Of a DNA stretch of 64,000 bases, positions 36,714-46,124 are shown piece by piece; positions within the stretch are counted from its first letter, which is position 1; each line of letters starts with the position of its first letter. The notes beneath the pieces were generated by a model that saw only the letters and a program-made list of their open reading frames with translations, was not told the origin of the DNA and did no database searches. This stretch comes from Pyrinomonadaceae bacterium (GTDB taxonomy: Bacteria; Acidobacteriota; Blastocatellia; Pyrinomonadales; Pyrinomonadaceae), in NCBI GenBank assembly GCA_021228405.1, contig JAJQRF010000011.1:1-64000 (forward strand), in the 5' to 3' direction. Made by a program: the position numbers and the translations under genes.

Positions 36714-36749
36714 AGAACGAAATCGAGTTTGCAAACCCGATTTCGTTCT
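36714..36749 (-). terminator. Intercistronic stem-loop
   Basis: AGAACGAAATCG / CGATTTCGTTCT, a 12-bp perfect stem that extends through the GTTTGCAAAC centre. It lies 10 nt after the fulvocin-like stop and before the thioredoxin gene, without a T-run. It could partly terminate or protect the upstream message so the peptide gene is expressed more strongly. Confidence 0.55.
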
Positions 36750-36759
36750 CAAGGAGTTG

Positions 36760-37770
36760 TTAATCTTCCATACAATAGGAATGACATTCTGAACCTCCAA
36801 GAATGCCACAACCATTTTTTGAAACAGCACAACTAGTAGCTGTACAGCTTTCTCCTATGCCGCATAGATAATTACAGTCACAAGCCCTCAATAAGTCATT
36901 ATTTGCAACTACGGCTTTGTTTGTCGTGGTTCTATGAATACCGTAACCCATAAAGAGTGTAAAGAATTCTTCTCTAGTAAAGATTTCTACTCCCTTTGAA
37001 ATAAATGTTTCAATAGCAATTGTTTCGCTGTTTTTAGGTTGTCCATCAACTATCGGGAAGTTTAATGAATTATCCGTCATTAAAGAAATGACTTCTGTAA
37101 TAAATAATTTTTGTGTCAAAGAAAGATCAGAAGTTGCTAAGTAATAAATAAGTTGAGATTTCCAAAAAACGTTCTTTTCTGTGGGTGATAATTCACGAAC
37201 CGTCTTCTTTCTTTCTCTTATTGGTAAGGAAAGAATATTTTCATATTTACGGAGAATTGCAATTTCCTTGCTTTTATCACCGTTCATAGTGGCAAAAATG
37301 TCATGAACTTCATTTGCTGGAAAAATCGAAAATGCCTTGTTTTGTAAATCTTGATTTTGTTTTTCTACAGCAACTTTTAATTCTGAATTCTCTTTATTAT
37401 AAATTTCTGAGGAAACAATTGAAATTGCTTCTAAAATTAGTTGTTTTTGTTCTTTTGTTAAATTTGGACGTTTGACAAAATTTAGTGCAAGGTGAACTCG
37501 AAACACATTTGCCTTTTCTTGATTCGATAATTCAGAAAATTCCCTTTGTTTTTCACCATTAGGCAAAGACATAACTTTTATGTAATTTGCAAATGATTTA
37601 TTATCAACCGAAATTGACGGTGGTATTACAAATTTTACGCTTGAGCAGGTTTTAGTCGGTTGATTATCCGTAGATACCACTTTATTTTGTGCCGAAACAT
37701 TAATTGAAAACAAGCCGAGAAACGCGGCGGTGAAAAGCATCAAAAACGCTAAATTGTTTTTTTTGTTCAT
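36760..37770 (-). CDS. Fulvocin C-related Cys-rich exported protein
   Basis: 336 aa. Signal peptide (LAFLMLFTAAFLGLFSINVSAQ), a ~260-residue helical middle part, and a C-terminal ~40 residues with nine cysteines ending CHSYCMED. The spacing (CDCN, C, C, C, then NGCGILGG, C, C) resembles the disulfide-rich bacteriocin fulvocin C of Myxococcus; the layout fits proteins annotated as 'fulvocin C-related'. The tail may be released as a peptide. The adjacent membrane thioredoxin would help form disulfides. No immunity or ABC exporter gene is visible. AT-rich compared with the flanks. Confidence 0.65.
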   Translation of the reverse strand: MNKKNNLAFLMLFTAAFLGLFSINVSAQNKVVSTDNQPTKTCSSVKFVIPPSISVDNKSFANYIKVMSLPNGEKQREFSELSNQEKANVFRVHLALNFVKRPNLTKEQKQLILEAISIVSSEIYNKENSELKVAVEKQNQDLQNKAFSIFPANEVHDIFATMNGDKSKEIAILRKYENILSLPIRERKKTVRELSPTEKNVFWKSQLIYYLATSDLSLTQKLFITEVISLMTDNSLNFPIVDGQPKNSETIAIETFISKGVEIFTREEFFTLFMGYGIHRTTTNKAVVANNDLLRACDCNYLCGIGESCTATSCAVSKNGCGILGGSECHSYCMED

Positions 37771-37994
37771 TTAAGTTAGCTCCTAATTTTGATATGTTTT
37801 TTGTTGAGTAAATAAAGTCGCGGTATTTGTAAATGCCTGAAACTTGGAAAGTGAAAACTTCGGGAGTTTCGGGAAAATTGACAGGCTCTATTTACAAAAT
37901 GTTTTATACTACGAATTATTATAAAATAGCAAGAAATTTTTATTTAACTTTGGCAAATCCAGCCTTAGCGGATTAATGTTGCTTTCAAGGTCGA

Positions 37995-39176
37995 TCAGTT
38001 ATCTTTTTTCCCGATAACATAATTGTCACGCGCTTTGACGGCGACGTTTTCGCGGTTTACTTTGACCTTTATTTTCCGCTTTTTCCCTTTTTCGGCTTCG
38101 TCCTTCGGATAATAGCCAATGCTGTAAAACTCGCGGAGCTCGGCGGCGATGTCGGCAAAGGCTTTGGTCAGATTTCCGGTCGTGCTGGCGTAAAACATTC
38201 TTCCGCCAGTGCGAAAGGCTAATTGGTCGAGATATTCGTCGGCTTTTTTGTATTCTTCGGGAGTCGTGCCTTTGTCGCCCATCATACCGACGGTTTGCGT
38301 CGGGATCGGGAATGGAAGCGGACTTTTGGTTTTTGAAGGAATCTGTCCGGGAAGTTTTTGTCCCGAACTGACGGGTTTGTTTTTCATCGCCTGCACGTCC
38401 GAGAAAGTATCGTAGCGAATCGGGTAGATGAGCGCGTCGAGTTCGAGCGCGTCGCTCAGATTGTTCATATCGTGAGCGCGGCGGCTCGAAGTATCAACGC
38501 CGTCGGAAAAAAGAACGATCGCTTTTCTGCCGTCCATTTTTCTGAAACGGTCGTTTATCACCAAATCCATCGCTTCGTAAACGCTCGTGCCGAAATCGAT
38601 CTTCGTGCTTTTGATGGCGCGGTAAATGCGGTCGCGGTCGTTGGTCGCTTCGGTCAAAAGGTGAACTTCTTCATCGAATGAAACGACCATCACCTTATCG
38701 TTCGGGCGAAGCTGGCTGATAAAGGAGATCGCCGCCGCCTGAATTTCTTCGGCTTTAAACTTTGCCGAAAAACTCATATCGAGCACGAGCGCGACCGTAA
38801 ACGGCTGTTCTTCGTTGGAAAAAAGTTCGATCTGTTGTTCGACGTTATCTTCCCAAACCTTGAAATCTTCCTTGTTCAACCCGCTGATAAAGCGATTTTT
38901 GCGGTCTAAAACCTTGACGGGAATCGTCACGATGGAAGTATCGACTTTAATAATATCGTCTTCACTAAGTGGTTCGGAAACGGCGATGGGTTCGATGTTG
39001 GTCGTGTTTTCGTCTTCGGGTGTCGGTGTCGGAGCCGGTGTCGGTGAAGTTTGTGCAGGGCGTTTGTTGGCTTTTCCCGAATCATTCGTCGGCACACGGC
39101 GCGCTTGTGCCGGGATTAAAAGCACATTGACACCGATAAAACCTAAAAAAAGCGCGAAGACGGCAAGTTTTTTCAT
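37995..39176 (-). CDS. VWFA-related Acidobacterial-domain protein 1
   Basis: 393 aa. Signal peptide, Pro/Thr-rich linker, then a von Willebrand A-type domain: LVLDMSFSAKF (MIDAS DxSxS), a long central insert, and VLFSDGVDTSS. Preceded by VTIPVKVLDRKNRFISGLNK, the region typical of the Acidobacterial VWFA family. Role unknown; VWA domains bind metal and mediate adhesion or complex assembly outside the cell. A paralogue lies directly upstream on the same strand, with a terminator between them, so each probably has its own promoter. Confidence 0.85.
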   Translation of the reverse strand: MKKLAVFALFLGFIGVNVLLIPAQARRVPTNDSGKANKRPAQTSPTPAPTPTPEDENTTNIEPIAVSEPLSEDDIIKVDTSIVTIPVKVLDRKNRFISGLNKEDFKVWEDNVEQQIELFSNEEQPFTVALVLDMSFSAKFKAEEIQAAAISFISQLRPNDKVMVVSFDEEVHLLTEATNDRDRIYRAIKSTKIDFGTSVYEAMDLVINDRFRKMDGRKAIVLFSDGVDTSSRRAHDMNNLSDALELDALIYPIRYDTFSDVQAMKNKPVSSGQKLPGQIPSKTKSPLPFPIPTQTVGMMGDKGTTPEEYKKADEYLDQLAFRTGGRMFYASTTGNLTKAFADIAAELREFYSIGYYPKDEAEKGKKRKIKVKVNRENVAVKARDNYVIGKKDN

Positions 39177-39240
39177 TTTTAGACCTCAGATGTGATTGTA
39201 TGATGCTTTGAATAATAAAAAAAGATGCCGCACCTGTGGG

Positions 39241-39373
39241 AAGTTAAAAGTTAAAAATTAAAAGTTAAAAGTTAGAACAAATTCACAACTAATATAGAAA
39301 AAACCTCGGAAATCCGCCCATCCGTTTCCGAGGTCTTTTCTTACTTTTAATTTTTAACTTTTAACTTTTAATT
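39241..39373. repeat. Terminator flanked by inverted TTAAAAG heptamer tracts
   Basis: An A/T-rich 7-mer tract (TTAAAAG units, 39241-39275) and its inverse (39343-39373) border a GC-rich hairpin ACCTCGGAAA/TTTCCGAGGT (39303-39312, 39325-39334). The hairpin with flanking A and T runs can act as a bidirectional intrinsic terminator after the gene at 39379-40632. The heptamer tracts belong to the wider 7-bp repeat class in this window. Confidence 0.7.
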
Positions 39374-39378
39374 GCTTC

Positions 39379-40632
39379 CTATTTTCCCGCAAATTTCTGG
39401 TTGTCGTTTGCGCCGACGATGTAGCTGTTTTTGGCACGGACGACCAGATTCGGACGCATTACGCGCACTTTGATGGAACGGCGTTCGCCGACCTGTCCTT
39501 CTTTTTCGGGGTAATAGCCGATCGAATATTGACGGCGAAGCTCTTCGGCGATGCCCGAAAACGCCGCGTCGAGATTCTGATTTGCTTCAAACGCTCTGCC
39601 GCCCGAATTTCGCGCCAATTCTTCCAAATATCTTTTGCCCGTCGCATATTCCTGACTGCTCGATCCTGCCGAACCGCCGCCGCGTGTCGGGTAATTGTTG
39701 CCGCCGATCACCACGCCGCCCAATATGTCGCCGAGAATGCCGCCCCAACCGCCGCCGCCTCTTCTGCGGCGCGGATACTGCTGAGGCGAACTGCCGCCCC
39801 AATTTCCGTTGCCCTGATACGTGTCGTAGCGGATCGGATAGATCAAAGCCTCCGATTCTTCGGCATTTTTAACGGTCGTTTGATAATTTGCGCGGCTCGA
39901 AGTCGTGTCCACGCCGTCCGTGAAAAGCACGACGGCTTTGCGTCCCTGTATGCTGCGAAGTTCGCGGTTGATCGCGTAATCGACCGCCTCGTAAAGCGAT
40001 GTTCCGTCGCCGAAACGCGCCTGCATAATGGCATTTCGCAACGTCGAACGATTGCTCGTCGGTTGCGACAAAACGTTGATGTGCTCGTCAAACGAAATCA
40101 CCATCACCCGGTCGTCGCGGCGCAATTGATTGACGAAACTGATCGCGGCATCCTGAATTTCGTTAATTTTATATTGCGTCGAAGGGCTGACATCAAGCAG
40201 TAAAACGACCGTGAAAGGCTGTTCGACCGATTGAAAAAGTTCGATTCTCTGCGGTGCGCCGTTCTCGAAAATCTGAAAATCCTTCTGCTGTAAGCCCGAG
40301 ATAAATCTGCCGTCGCGGTCGAGCACCGAAACGGGAAACGTGACGAGATTGGTTTCGACTTTGATGATTTCGCCGTCGTCTTCGATGACATCGTTTCCGG
40401 CGGATGTCGTTTCGGTCGTCTGCGTCGAAGGCGGCGTATTTCCGCCTCTCAAAACCGGCGGACGTTTGGCGGAATTATTGATCGGCGTATCGTTTTGCAA
40501 AACAGGCGCATTTCTTTCAACCGAAGGTGTCGGCGAAGGCACGACTCGCGGACGCGTTGCCCGATTTGATTGGGCAAAAACCGATAAACCCGACACACCG
40601 ACAAATAATAGAATGACAGCGATTTTTTTCAT
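39379..40632 (-). CDS. VWFA-related Acidobacterial-domain protein 2
   Basis: 417 aa from ATG 40632 (MKKIAVILLFVGVSG); the reading frame extends 6 codons upstream only through a TTG. Signal peptide ending FAQ, a Pro-rich linker, VTFPVSVLDRDGRFISGLQQ, MIDAS LLLDVSPSTQY, and VLFTDGVDTTS. A Gly/Arg-rich insert (RRRRGGGGWGGILG) is not found in the first paralogue. Probably exported. Same architecture as the downstream gene, so a tandem duplication that has diverged. Confidence 0.85.
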   Translation of the reverse strand: MKKIAVILLFVGVSGLSVFAQSNRATRPRVVPSPTPSVERNAPVLQNDTPINNSAKRPPVLRGGNTPPSTQTTETTSAGNDVIEDDGEIIKVETNLVTFPVSVLDRDGRFISGLQQKDFQIFENGAPQRIELFQSVEQPFTVVLLLDVSPSTQYKINEIQDAAISFVNQLRRDDRVMVISFDEHINVLSQPTSNRSTLRNAIMQARFGDGTSLYEAVDYAINRELRSIQGRKAVVLFTDGVDTTSSRANYQTTVKNAEESEALIYPIRYDTYQGNGNWGGSSPQQYPRRRRGGGGWGGILGDILGGVVIGGNNYPTRGGGSAGSSSQEYATGKRYLEELARNSGGRAFEANQNLDAAFSGIAEELRRQYSIGYYPEKEGQVGERRSIKVRVMRPNLVVRAKNSYIVGANDNQKFAGK

Positions 40633-40758
40633 CTTTACAGGAATCTCCAATTGGATGTTCGACTTCGGGGAAAGCGCGATTCTTTGATTGAACTTTACGC
40701 TTTTTAGATGCCTGAAAAGTTGTTTCGGTCGATTATTGCTTATTTATACGCAAATTTG

Positions 40759-41010
40759 ATCGGCAAACGTTCTGCACACATCGGCAAATGTTCTGAACAC
40801 GTCGGCAAGCACTCTACACACATCGGCAGAAACTTTTCACACGTCGGCAACAGTTCTTCACGCATCGGCAAGAACTCTGCACACATCGGCAAGAACTTTA
40901 TACATATCGGCAAAGACTCTGTACAAGTCGGCAAAGACTTTGCACACGTCGGCGGAAACTCTGCACACGTCGGCAAGTCTTCTGCATCAATCGGCGGAAG
41001 TCTTAAACTT
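40759..41010. repeat. Minisatellite A, 12 units of 21 bp
   Basis: Twelve consecutive 21-bp units without length change, consensus [AG]TCGGCAAnnACTCTGCACAC, e.g. ATCGGCAAGAACTCTGCACAC at 40864-40884 (given as 20+1). Because 21 is a multiple of 3 the array is open in several frames (in one it reads HIGKNSA repeats), so the apparent ORF 40708-41034 is likely not a gene. It lies between the divergent-free ends of the VWFA 2 start and the hydrolase stop. Confidence 0.85.
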
Positions 41011-41084
41011 ATCTGTAAACTCTGCACACGTTGACTCTGTTCCAATCCGATAATCTGATGAAAAATAACCGGAAACTCGTAATT

Positions 41085-42239
41085 TTAATTAACACTTCTT
41101 TTATTTAATTCTTCCGTCGCAAGCTCGTTAAAACGTCTTCGTACCGAATTAATATTTACGAAAGGAAGCTCGCGGGCGTGGGTGCGGTTGGTCAGAAGAA
41201 TGAAAACGCGTTCGGTTTCGGGTTCGATCCAGAGCATCGTTCCCGTAAAGCCTAGATGACCGAAACTGTCCTTTGAAAGCGCGTTCGAGGCGGTCGATTC
41301 GGGCGTTTCGGCAAGCTGAAAAGCGACCGAACGCGCTTCGTTCAGTCCTTTTGTAAAATTTGTGCGGAAAAGTTCGCAAGTTTCGGGTTTGAGAATTTTC
41401 GTGTAGTTCGGCAAAAACTGTTGGGCGATCTTAAAAGTTTCTTCAGCCGTCGAAAAAAGTCCCGCGTGACCTGAAACGCCGTTCATAAAATAACAATTCC
41501 CGTCGTGAACTTCGCCCCAAATTTGATAATCACGAAAAGGCGTAAACGGAAAATATTCATATTCGGTTTGATAACCTAATTCGATGCAAGTTTGCTTTTC
41601 AAATTCGTTTCCCATTTCACTTGCGGCGATCTCTTTTTTCAAATCCTTGCGTGGATTGAAGCGTGTTTGTTGAAGTCCGAGCGGCGTGAATATGTCTTTA
41701 TGAGTAATGGTATTAAAGTAAATCGGGTAATCTGCATTAATTCTTTGAATCAAAAAACCAAGCAAAATAAAATTCAAATCACTGTAAACAACTTTTGCGT
41801 TCGGTGAATTTAATAATTCTTTTTGCGCGATTACCTTAATCAATATTTCCTCATTTGAAGAGGGAAGAACCGCACCGGAATAAAATGGCATCCACGCTTC
41901 AAATCCCGAAGTATGCGTCAATAGATTTTCAATCGTGATCTCGCGCTTTTCATCTGTATCAAATTCGCTGAAATATTGCGAGATTTTATCATTCAAATTT
42001 ATCTCGCCGTTTTCGATCAACTTCGCGCACAGCAAACCCGTTACGAGCGGTTTCGTCAAACTCGCCAGATCGTAGATCGTATCAATCCGCGCTTTAATTC
42101 GTTCAGGTTCGACGACGGCGAAACCGAGCGCGTCTTGAAAGATTATTTCGCCTTTTTCTGCGACTAGATAAACCGCCGACGGGAAATCTTTTGCATCGAT
42201 TCGTGATTGCAAATACTCATTTATCGAGTCGTTTTTCAT
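41085..42239 (-). CDS. Serine hydrolase of the class C beta-lactamase family
   Basis: 384 aa without an obvious signal peptide. Catalytic SxxK is SLTK in YDLASLTKPLVTG (~residue 60), the YxN-type motif is YSDLN (~145), and the C-terminal HLGFTGTMLW replaces KTG with FTGT, as in EstB/PBP-like esterases. Likely an esterase or D-Ala-D-Ala-type peptidase; true lactamase activity is less likely in a cytoplasmic form. Stands alone between a repeat array and the oxidoreductase. Confidence 0.8.
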   Translation of the reverse strand: MKNDSINEYLQSRIDAKDFPSAVYLVAEKGEIIFQDALGFAVVEPERIKARIDTIYDLASLTKPLVTGLLCAKLIENGEINLNDKISQYFSEFDTDEKREITIENLLTHTSGFEAWMPFYSGAVLPSSNEEILIKVIAQKELLNSPNAKVVYSDLNFILLGFLIQRINADYPIYFNTITHKDIFTPLGLQQTRFNPRKDLKKEIAASEMGNEFEKQTCIELGYQTEYEYFPFTPFRDYQIWGEVHDGNCYFMNGVSGHAGLFSTAEETFKIAQQFLPNYTKILKPETCELFRTNFTKGLNEARSVAFQLAETPESTASNALSKDSFGHLGFTGTMLWIEPETERVFILLTNRTHARELPFVNINSVRRRFNELATEELNKRSVN

Positions 42240-42399
42240 AAGATAACAAGCTGAAAATCTTTCGTGGAACTAAGTTTTACCCTGACAAAACTCTTCTCAG
42301 GGTTCCCTAAACTCTTCTCAGAGAAAGCAAATTTTTCCTTACATCAGATTAAATTCAAAGAAGTTTAGGTGAACTGAGTCCATATCGAAGTGAATTTGT

Positions 42400-43392
42400 C
42401 TAAACATTCAAACGGCTGCGGTGCGCTTCGATCTTTTCTAAAACGCCCAACGCCAATTTCAAGGCGCGGCGACCGTCATCGGCGGTGATCGGCGGCGTTT
42501 TATCATTTATTACGCAATCCAAAAATGCGGAAATTTCGGCGCGAAGCGGTTCGATGTCGGCAATTTCGAGTCGATTGCTCGAAATGCCTAGAAGCGGATG
42601 CAGAGCGTTCGGCGCGAGCGACGTTAAGGACGCGAATTTCGTCCCGTAATCCAAAACGACATAGGAATTCGTTTGATAAAAGCGCGTTTTGCGAATCTTT
42701 TCCGTCCCGATGCGCGAGGCGGTAATGTTAGCGACCGCGCCGTTCGCAAATTCGATGCGGGCGTTTGCCGCGTCAACCTTATCCGAAATCACGGGAATCC
42801 CGACGGCGCGAATCTCCGAAACTTCCGATTCGACCAACCACTGAATCGCGTCGAGATCGTGAATCATCACGTCCAGAACGACATCGACATCGAGCGAACG
42901 ATTCGGAAAAGGCGAAACGCGGTGAATCTCGAAATAAAGCGGATTGTTGACGTGCGGACGCAGAGCCACCATCGCCGGATTGAATCTTTCGAGATGCCCG
43001 ACCATCAATTTCGCGCCCGATCTTTCCGCCGCCGCAATCATTTTATCGGCTTCGGCAAGCGTCATCGCAATCGGTTTTTCGACCAGCACATTGACACCTT
43101 TTTCGAGAAAAGCACAGGCGATCCCGCAATGCGTTTCGGTCGGTGTCACGATCGAGATCGCATCGACCTTATCGAGCAGTTCGCGCCAATCGGTGAAATA
43201 ATCACAGCCGTTTTTCTCCGCGATATTTCGCGCATTTTCTTCCGAAACATCGCAAACGCCGACAAATTCGCCGATTCCTTCTTTTGCTAATTCAGCGTAG
43301 TTGCGGGCGTGATGCTGTCCGAGCGAACCGACCCCGATCACGGCGGTCTTCGGATTTTGGACTTCGGATTTTGGATTTTGGGTTTCTTCCAT
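42400..43392 (-). CDS. Gfo/Idh/MocA-family oxidoreductase
   Basis: 330 aa. Rossmann motif TAVIGVGSLGQHHARNYAEL, then the family signature VLVEKPIAMTLAEADKMI (EKP with catalytic Lys) and DVMIHDLDAIQWL. NAD(P)-dependent sugar dehydrogenase, possibly in nucleotide-sugar synthesis for the envelope. Residues 3-15 (ETQNPKSEVQNPK) are encoded by a heptanucleotide repeat (43352-43386) and precede the normal family start, so the gene seems to begin inside a repeat. Divergent from the ArnT-like gene, which starts in the same kind of repeat. Confidence 0.85.
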   Translation of the reverse strand: MEETQNPKSEVQNPKTAVIGVGSLGQHHARNYAELAKEGIGEFVGVCDVSEENARNIAEKNGCDYFTDWRELLDKVDAISIVTPTETHCGIACAFLEKGVNVLVEKPIAMTLAEADKMIAAAERSGAKLMVGHLERFNPAMVALRPHVNNPLYFEIHRVSPFPNRSLDVDVVLDVMIHDLDAIQWLVESEVSEIRAVGIPVISDKVDAANARIEFANGAVANITASRIGTEKIRKTRFYQTNSYVVLDYGTKFASLTSLAPNALHPLLGISSNRLEIADIEPLRAEISAFLDCVINDKTPPITADDGRRALKLALGVLEKIEAHRSRLNV

Positions 43393-43450
43393 AATTTGAA
43401 CGTATCAAAAATTTCAGTAATACTTAACATTTTCTGTTAAGTTTCGAGAA

Positions 43451-44995
43451 ATGACAAAGAACCAATCCAAAATCCAAAATCCAAAATCTAAAATTGTCTG
43501 GCTTTTATTCGCGCTCGTCATCGTCTTTATCTATTTTTTCGGACTCAACATTCCGCTTCTCGGACCGGACGAACCGCGTTATTCGCAGATCGCGCGTGAG
43601 ATGTTCGAGCGCGGCGATTGGGTCACGCCGAGGCTCGGCGGTTTCGATTGGTTTGAAAAACCCGCTCTGCTTTACTGGCTGCAAATATTTTTCTACAAGA
43701 TTTTCGGCGTTTCCGAATTTTCCGCCCGTTTCGGCTCGGCTCTTTTCGGACTCGGGACAGTTTTCAGTTTATGGATTTTGGGAAGAAAGTGGTCAGCTGA
43801 AAATGCAAAAACCGAAGACCAAAAACCAAAGTCCGAATTCGCAAACTATCTGGCTTTGATCGCCGCTTCCTCAATCGGTTTGATCGCATTTTCACGCGGC
43901 GCGAGCTTCGACATTATCCTGACTTTTCCGATCACGGCAAGCCTCGTCGCATTTTTCATATTCGATCAAGCGACAAAAAAATCATTTTCCACTTTCCATT
44001 TTCCGCTTTCCATTTTCTACTTTTTCATCGGCGTTTCATTGATCGCCAAAGGCTTGGTCGGAATCGTTTTCCCGTTTGCGATCGTCGCATTTTACTATGT
44101 TCTGAGTTGGCGGTTGCCGAACAAGACGTTTATCTTCAGTCTTTTCTGGGGAACGATCTTGAGTTTGGCGGTCGCTTGTCTTTGGTATGTGCCGATGTAT
44201 CAGGCAAACGGCTGGAAGTTTATCGACGAATTTTTCATCCAACATCATTTTCAGCGTTACACTTCAAACAAATATCAACACCCGCAACCTTTCTGGTTTT
44301 TCTTCGCCGTTCTGCCGCTGATGACAACGCCATGGATTCCTTTCTTTTTCGCCGGAATCTGGAAATTCTTCAAAATCCAAAGTCCAAAGTCCAAAGTCCA
44401 AAGTCCGAAAAAATTTCTGTTTCTCCCTTTCTCCGCTTCTCCGCTTCTCCTTTTTTCGTTCGCTTGGCTCTGCGTTCCGACCGTTTTCTTTTCGCTTTCG
44501 GGTTCAAAACTTCCTGGCTACATTTTGCCTGCACTTCCCGGCGCATTGATTTTGACAGCGATTTACATTTATGAATTTGTCCAAAAATCAGAAAAACGCG
44601 AATGGATAATTAAAGGAATTGCGCTGACAACTTTTGCCGTCGTCGCGGTTTTGCTCCAATTTGCCGTTATGGAATACGCAAGCCACGAAACCGTCAAAAA
44701 CATCATTCAAACCGCGAACGACAAAGGATTTTCAAACGAAAAGATCGTCAATCTCTACACGGTTTCACACAATCTCGAATTCTACGCCCCCGACAGGCTT
44801 ATCCGCGACCCTCACGGAAAACTGAAAAAATACGAAGATTTTTCCGTTTTGATAAAGGAAAATCAAGGACAGGTTTTAGTGCTCGCGCCGCTTAAAGACG
44901 TGCCGAACTTATTAAAGCAACAGGATTTGGCGGAAGTTTCATTGATCGCGGAAAACGGCGAATCAGCTTTGCTGGCGGTGAAAAGCCGAAACTGA
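43451..44995 (+). CDS. ArnT-like glycosyltransferase (GT39/GT83 type)
   Basis: 514 aa with ~11 hydrophobic segments. The first extracytoplasmic loop GPDEPRYSQIAREM holds the catalytic-type acidic residues, with WVTPRLGGFDWFEKPALLYW following, as in ArnT-type lipid-carrier-dependent transferases that add sugars (such as aminoarabinose) to lipid A or proteins. Three places encode heptamer-repeat peptides: the N-terminus (NQSKIQNPKSKI), ~120 (TEDQKPKSE) and a cytoplasmic loop at ~310 (KIQSPKSKVQSPKK). These insertions fall at the tail or in loops and keep the frame. Confidence 0.85.
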   Translation: MTKNQSKIQNPKSKIVWLLFALVIVFIYFFGLNIPLLGPDEPRYSQIAREMFERGDWVTPRLGGFDWFEKPALLYWLQIFFYKIFGVSEFSARFGSALFGLGTVFSLWILGRKWSAENAKTEDQKPKSEFANYLALIAASSIGLIAFSRGASFDIILTFPITASLVAFFIFDQATKKSFSTFHFPLSIFYFFIGVSLIAKGLVGIVFPFAIVAFYYVLSWRLPNKTFIFSLFWGTILSLAVACLWYVPMYQANGWKFIDEFFIQHHFQRYTSNKYQHPQPFWFFFAVLPLMTTPWIPFFFAGIWKFFKIQSPKSKVQSPKKFLFLPFSASPLLLFSFAWLCVPTVFFSLSGSKLPGYILPALPGALILTAIYIYEFVQKSEKREWIIKGIALTTFAVVAVLLQFAVMEYASHETVKNIIQTANDKGFSNEKIVNLYTVSHNLEFYAPDRLIRDPHGKLKKYEDFSVLIKENQGQVLVLAPLKDVPNLLKQQDLAEVSLIAENGESALLAVKSRN

Positions 44996-45023
44996 ACGAT
45001 TTCAGGATGAAAGCGTTTCGGAT

Positions 45024-45959
45024 TTACTCCGCCGCCCTTTTCAGCCTGTCCATCAACGCCATCCCGATGCCTTTTTCCGCGACGATTTCGCAGTAAATCT
45101 CTTCGATTCCCTGCGCATCGCATTCCCGAAAAAACGCAAAAACTTCGTGTGCGTATTCTTCTGCCGAATGACAGATTTTAACTGATAAAAAATCTCCTTC
45201 GATCTCACGCAAACCGATAAACGCCTTCGACTTTGGACTTTGAACTCTGGACTCTGGGCTTATCAAAACCACTTTCGCGCGCGGCGAATAATGCCGATGC
45301 TTCAAGCCCGGACTTCGTATGATCTCGTCTTTTTTGACCTGATAGATTTTTGTTTCAGGCACGATCTTCCGCAAATCTTCGAGCGTGACCGCGCCGCTTC
45401 GCAAGATCAGCGGGATTTCCGAAGTGCAATCGACCACGGTCGATTCCAATCCGATCTCGGTCGCTTCACCTTGTAAAATGCAGTCGATTCGTCCATCTAA
45501 ATCCTCAAAAACCGCTTCCCATTTGGTCGGCGAAGGCTTGCCTGAAAGATTTGCCGACGGCGCGACAACCGGCGTTCTGCAATATTTCAAGAATTTACGC
45601 GCAAGCTCGTGTTTCGGCATTCTCACGCCGATCGTGTCGAGATTTGCAGTGGCGATCAGCGGAACTTTTTCCGATTTCGGCAAAACTAAAGTCAGCGCGG
45701 CAGGAAAAAATGCGTCAATGAATTTTTGCGCGTTCGGCGTGATCTTATCGGTCAAAAGTTTTATTTGTTCAAGCGTTCCGACGTGTGCGATGAGCGGATT
45801 ATCATTCGGGCGTTGTTTTGCTTCAAAAATTTTACCGACGGCTTTTTCATCGAAAACATTTGCCCCGAGCCCGTAAACCGTTTCGGTCGGAAAGGCGACA
45901 ATCCCGCCTTTTTTTATAAATTCCGCCGCTTTTTTTGGAGATTTAGTTATAACTGTCAT
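45024..45959 (-). CDS. Threonylcarbamoyl-AMP synthase (Sua5 type)
   Basis: 311 aa. N-terminal YrdC domain: GGIVAFPTETVYGLGANVFD, AKQRPNDNPLIAHV, SANLSGKPSPT; C-terminal Sua5 domain from ~215. Forms the threonylcarbamoyl-AMP intermediate for t6A37 in tRNA. The linker region carries a heptamer-repeat insertion (SPESRVQSPKSKAF, DNA 45235-45262) between the two domains, where length changes are tolerated. Convergent with the ArnT-like gene. Confidence 0.9.
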   Translation of the reverse strand: MTVITKSPKKAAEFIKKGGIVAFPTETVYGLGANVFDEKAVGKIFEAKQRPNDNPLIAHVGTLEQIKLLTDKITPNAQKFIDAFFPAALTLVLPKSEKVPLIATANLDTIGVRMPKHELARKFLKYCRTPVVAPSANLSGKPSPTKWEAVFEDLDGRIDCILQGEATEIGLESTVVDCTSEIPLILRSGAVTLEDLRKIVPETKIYQVKKDEIIRSPGLKHRHYSPRAKVVLISPESRVQSPKSKAFIGLREIEGDFLSVKICHSAEEYAHEVFAFFRECDAQGIEEIYCEIVAEKGIGMALMDRLKRAAE

Positions 45960-46010
45960 TATTATTGTTAAAAATAGTTTATTTCCACAAAAAAATATGC
46001 TACATTAAAA

Positions 46011-46124
46011 ATGTCTTCCACGACGCTTCACGAAATTCTGCAAGCTTCTGATTTAATCAAACGAAATTTTAGTCTTCCACAAGTAAAACTTTTGTTCGCC
46101 GAATATAACTCTGTTTATGACTAA
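46011..46124 (+). CDS. 37-aa ORF coupled to the response regulator
   Basis: ATG 46011 to TAA 46124: starts MSSTTLHEILQASDLIKRNF and ends EYNSVYD. It overlaps the response-regulator start by 8 nt (46117-46124), an arrangement typical of translational coupling. There is no strong Shine-Dalgarno. Could be a leader peptide or a tiny helical partner protein; no family recognised. Confidence 0.35.
   Translation: MSSTTLHEILQASDLIKRNFSLPQVKLLFAEYNSVYD

Noticed and set aside
40708-41034. Open frame reading HIGKNSA-type heptapeptide repeats (and a mirror frame on the other strand)
   Set aside because: The 21-bp repeat is a multiple of three, so open frames arise automatically on both strands; no ribosome binding site and no family support.
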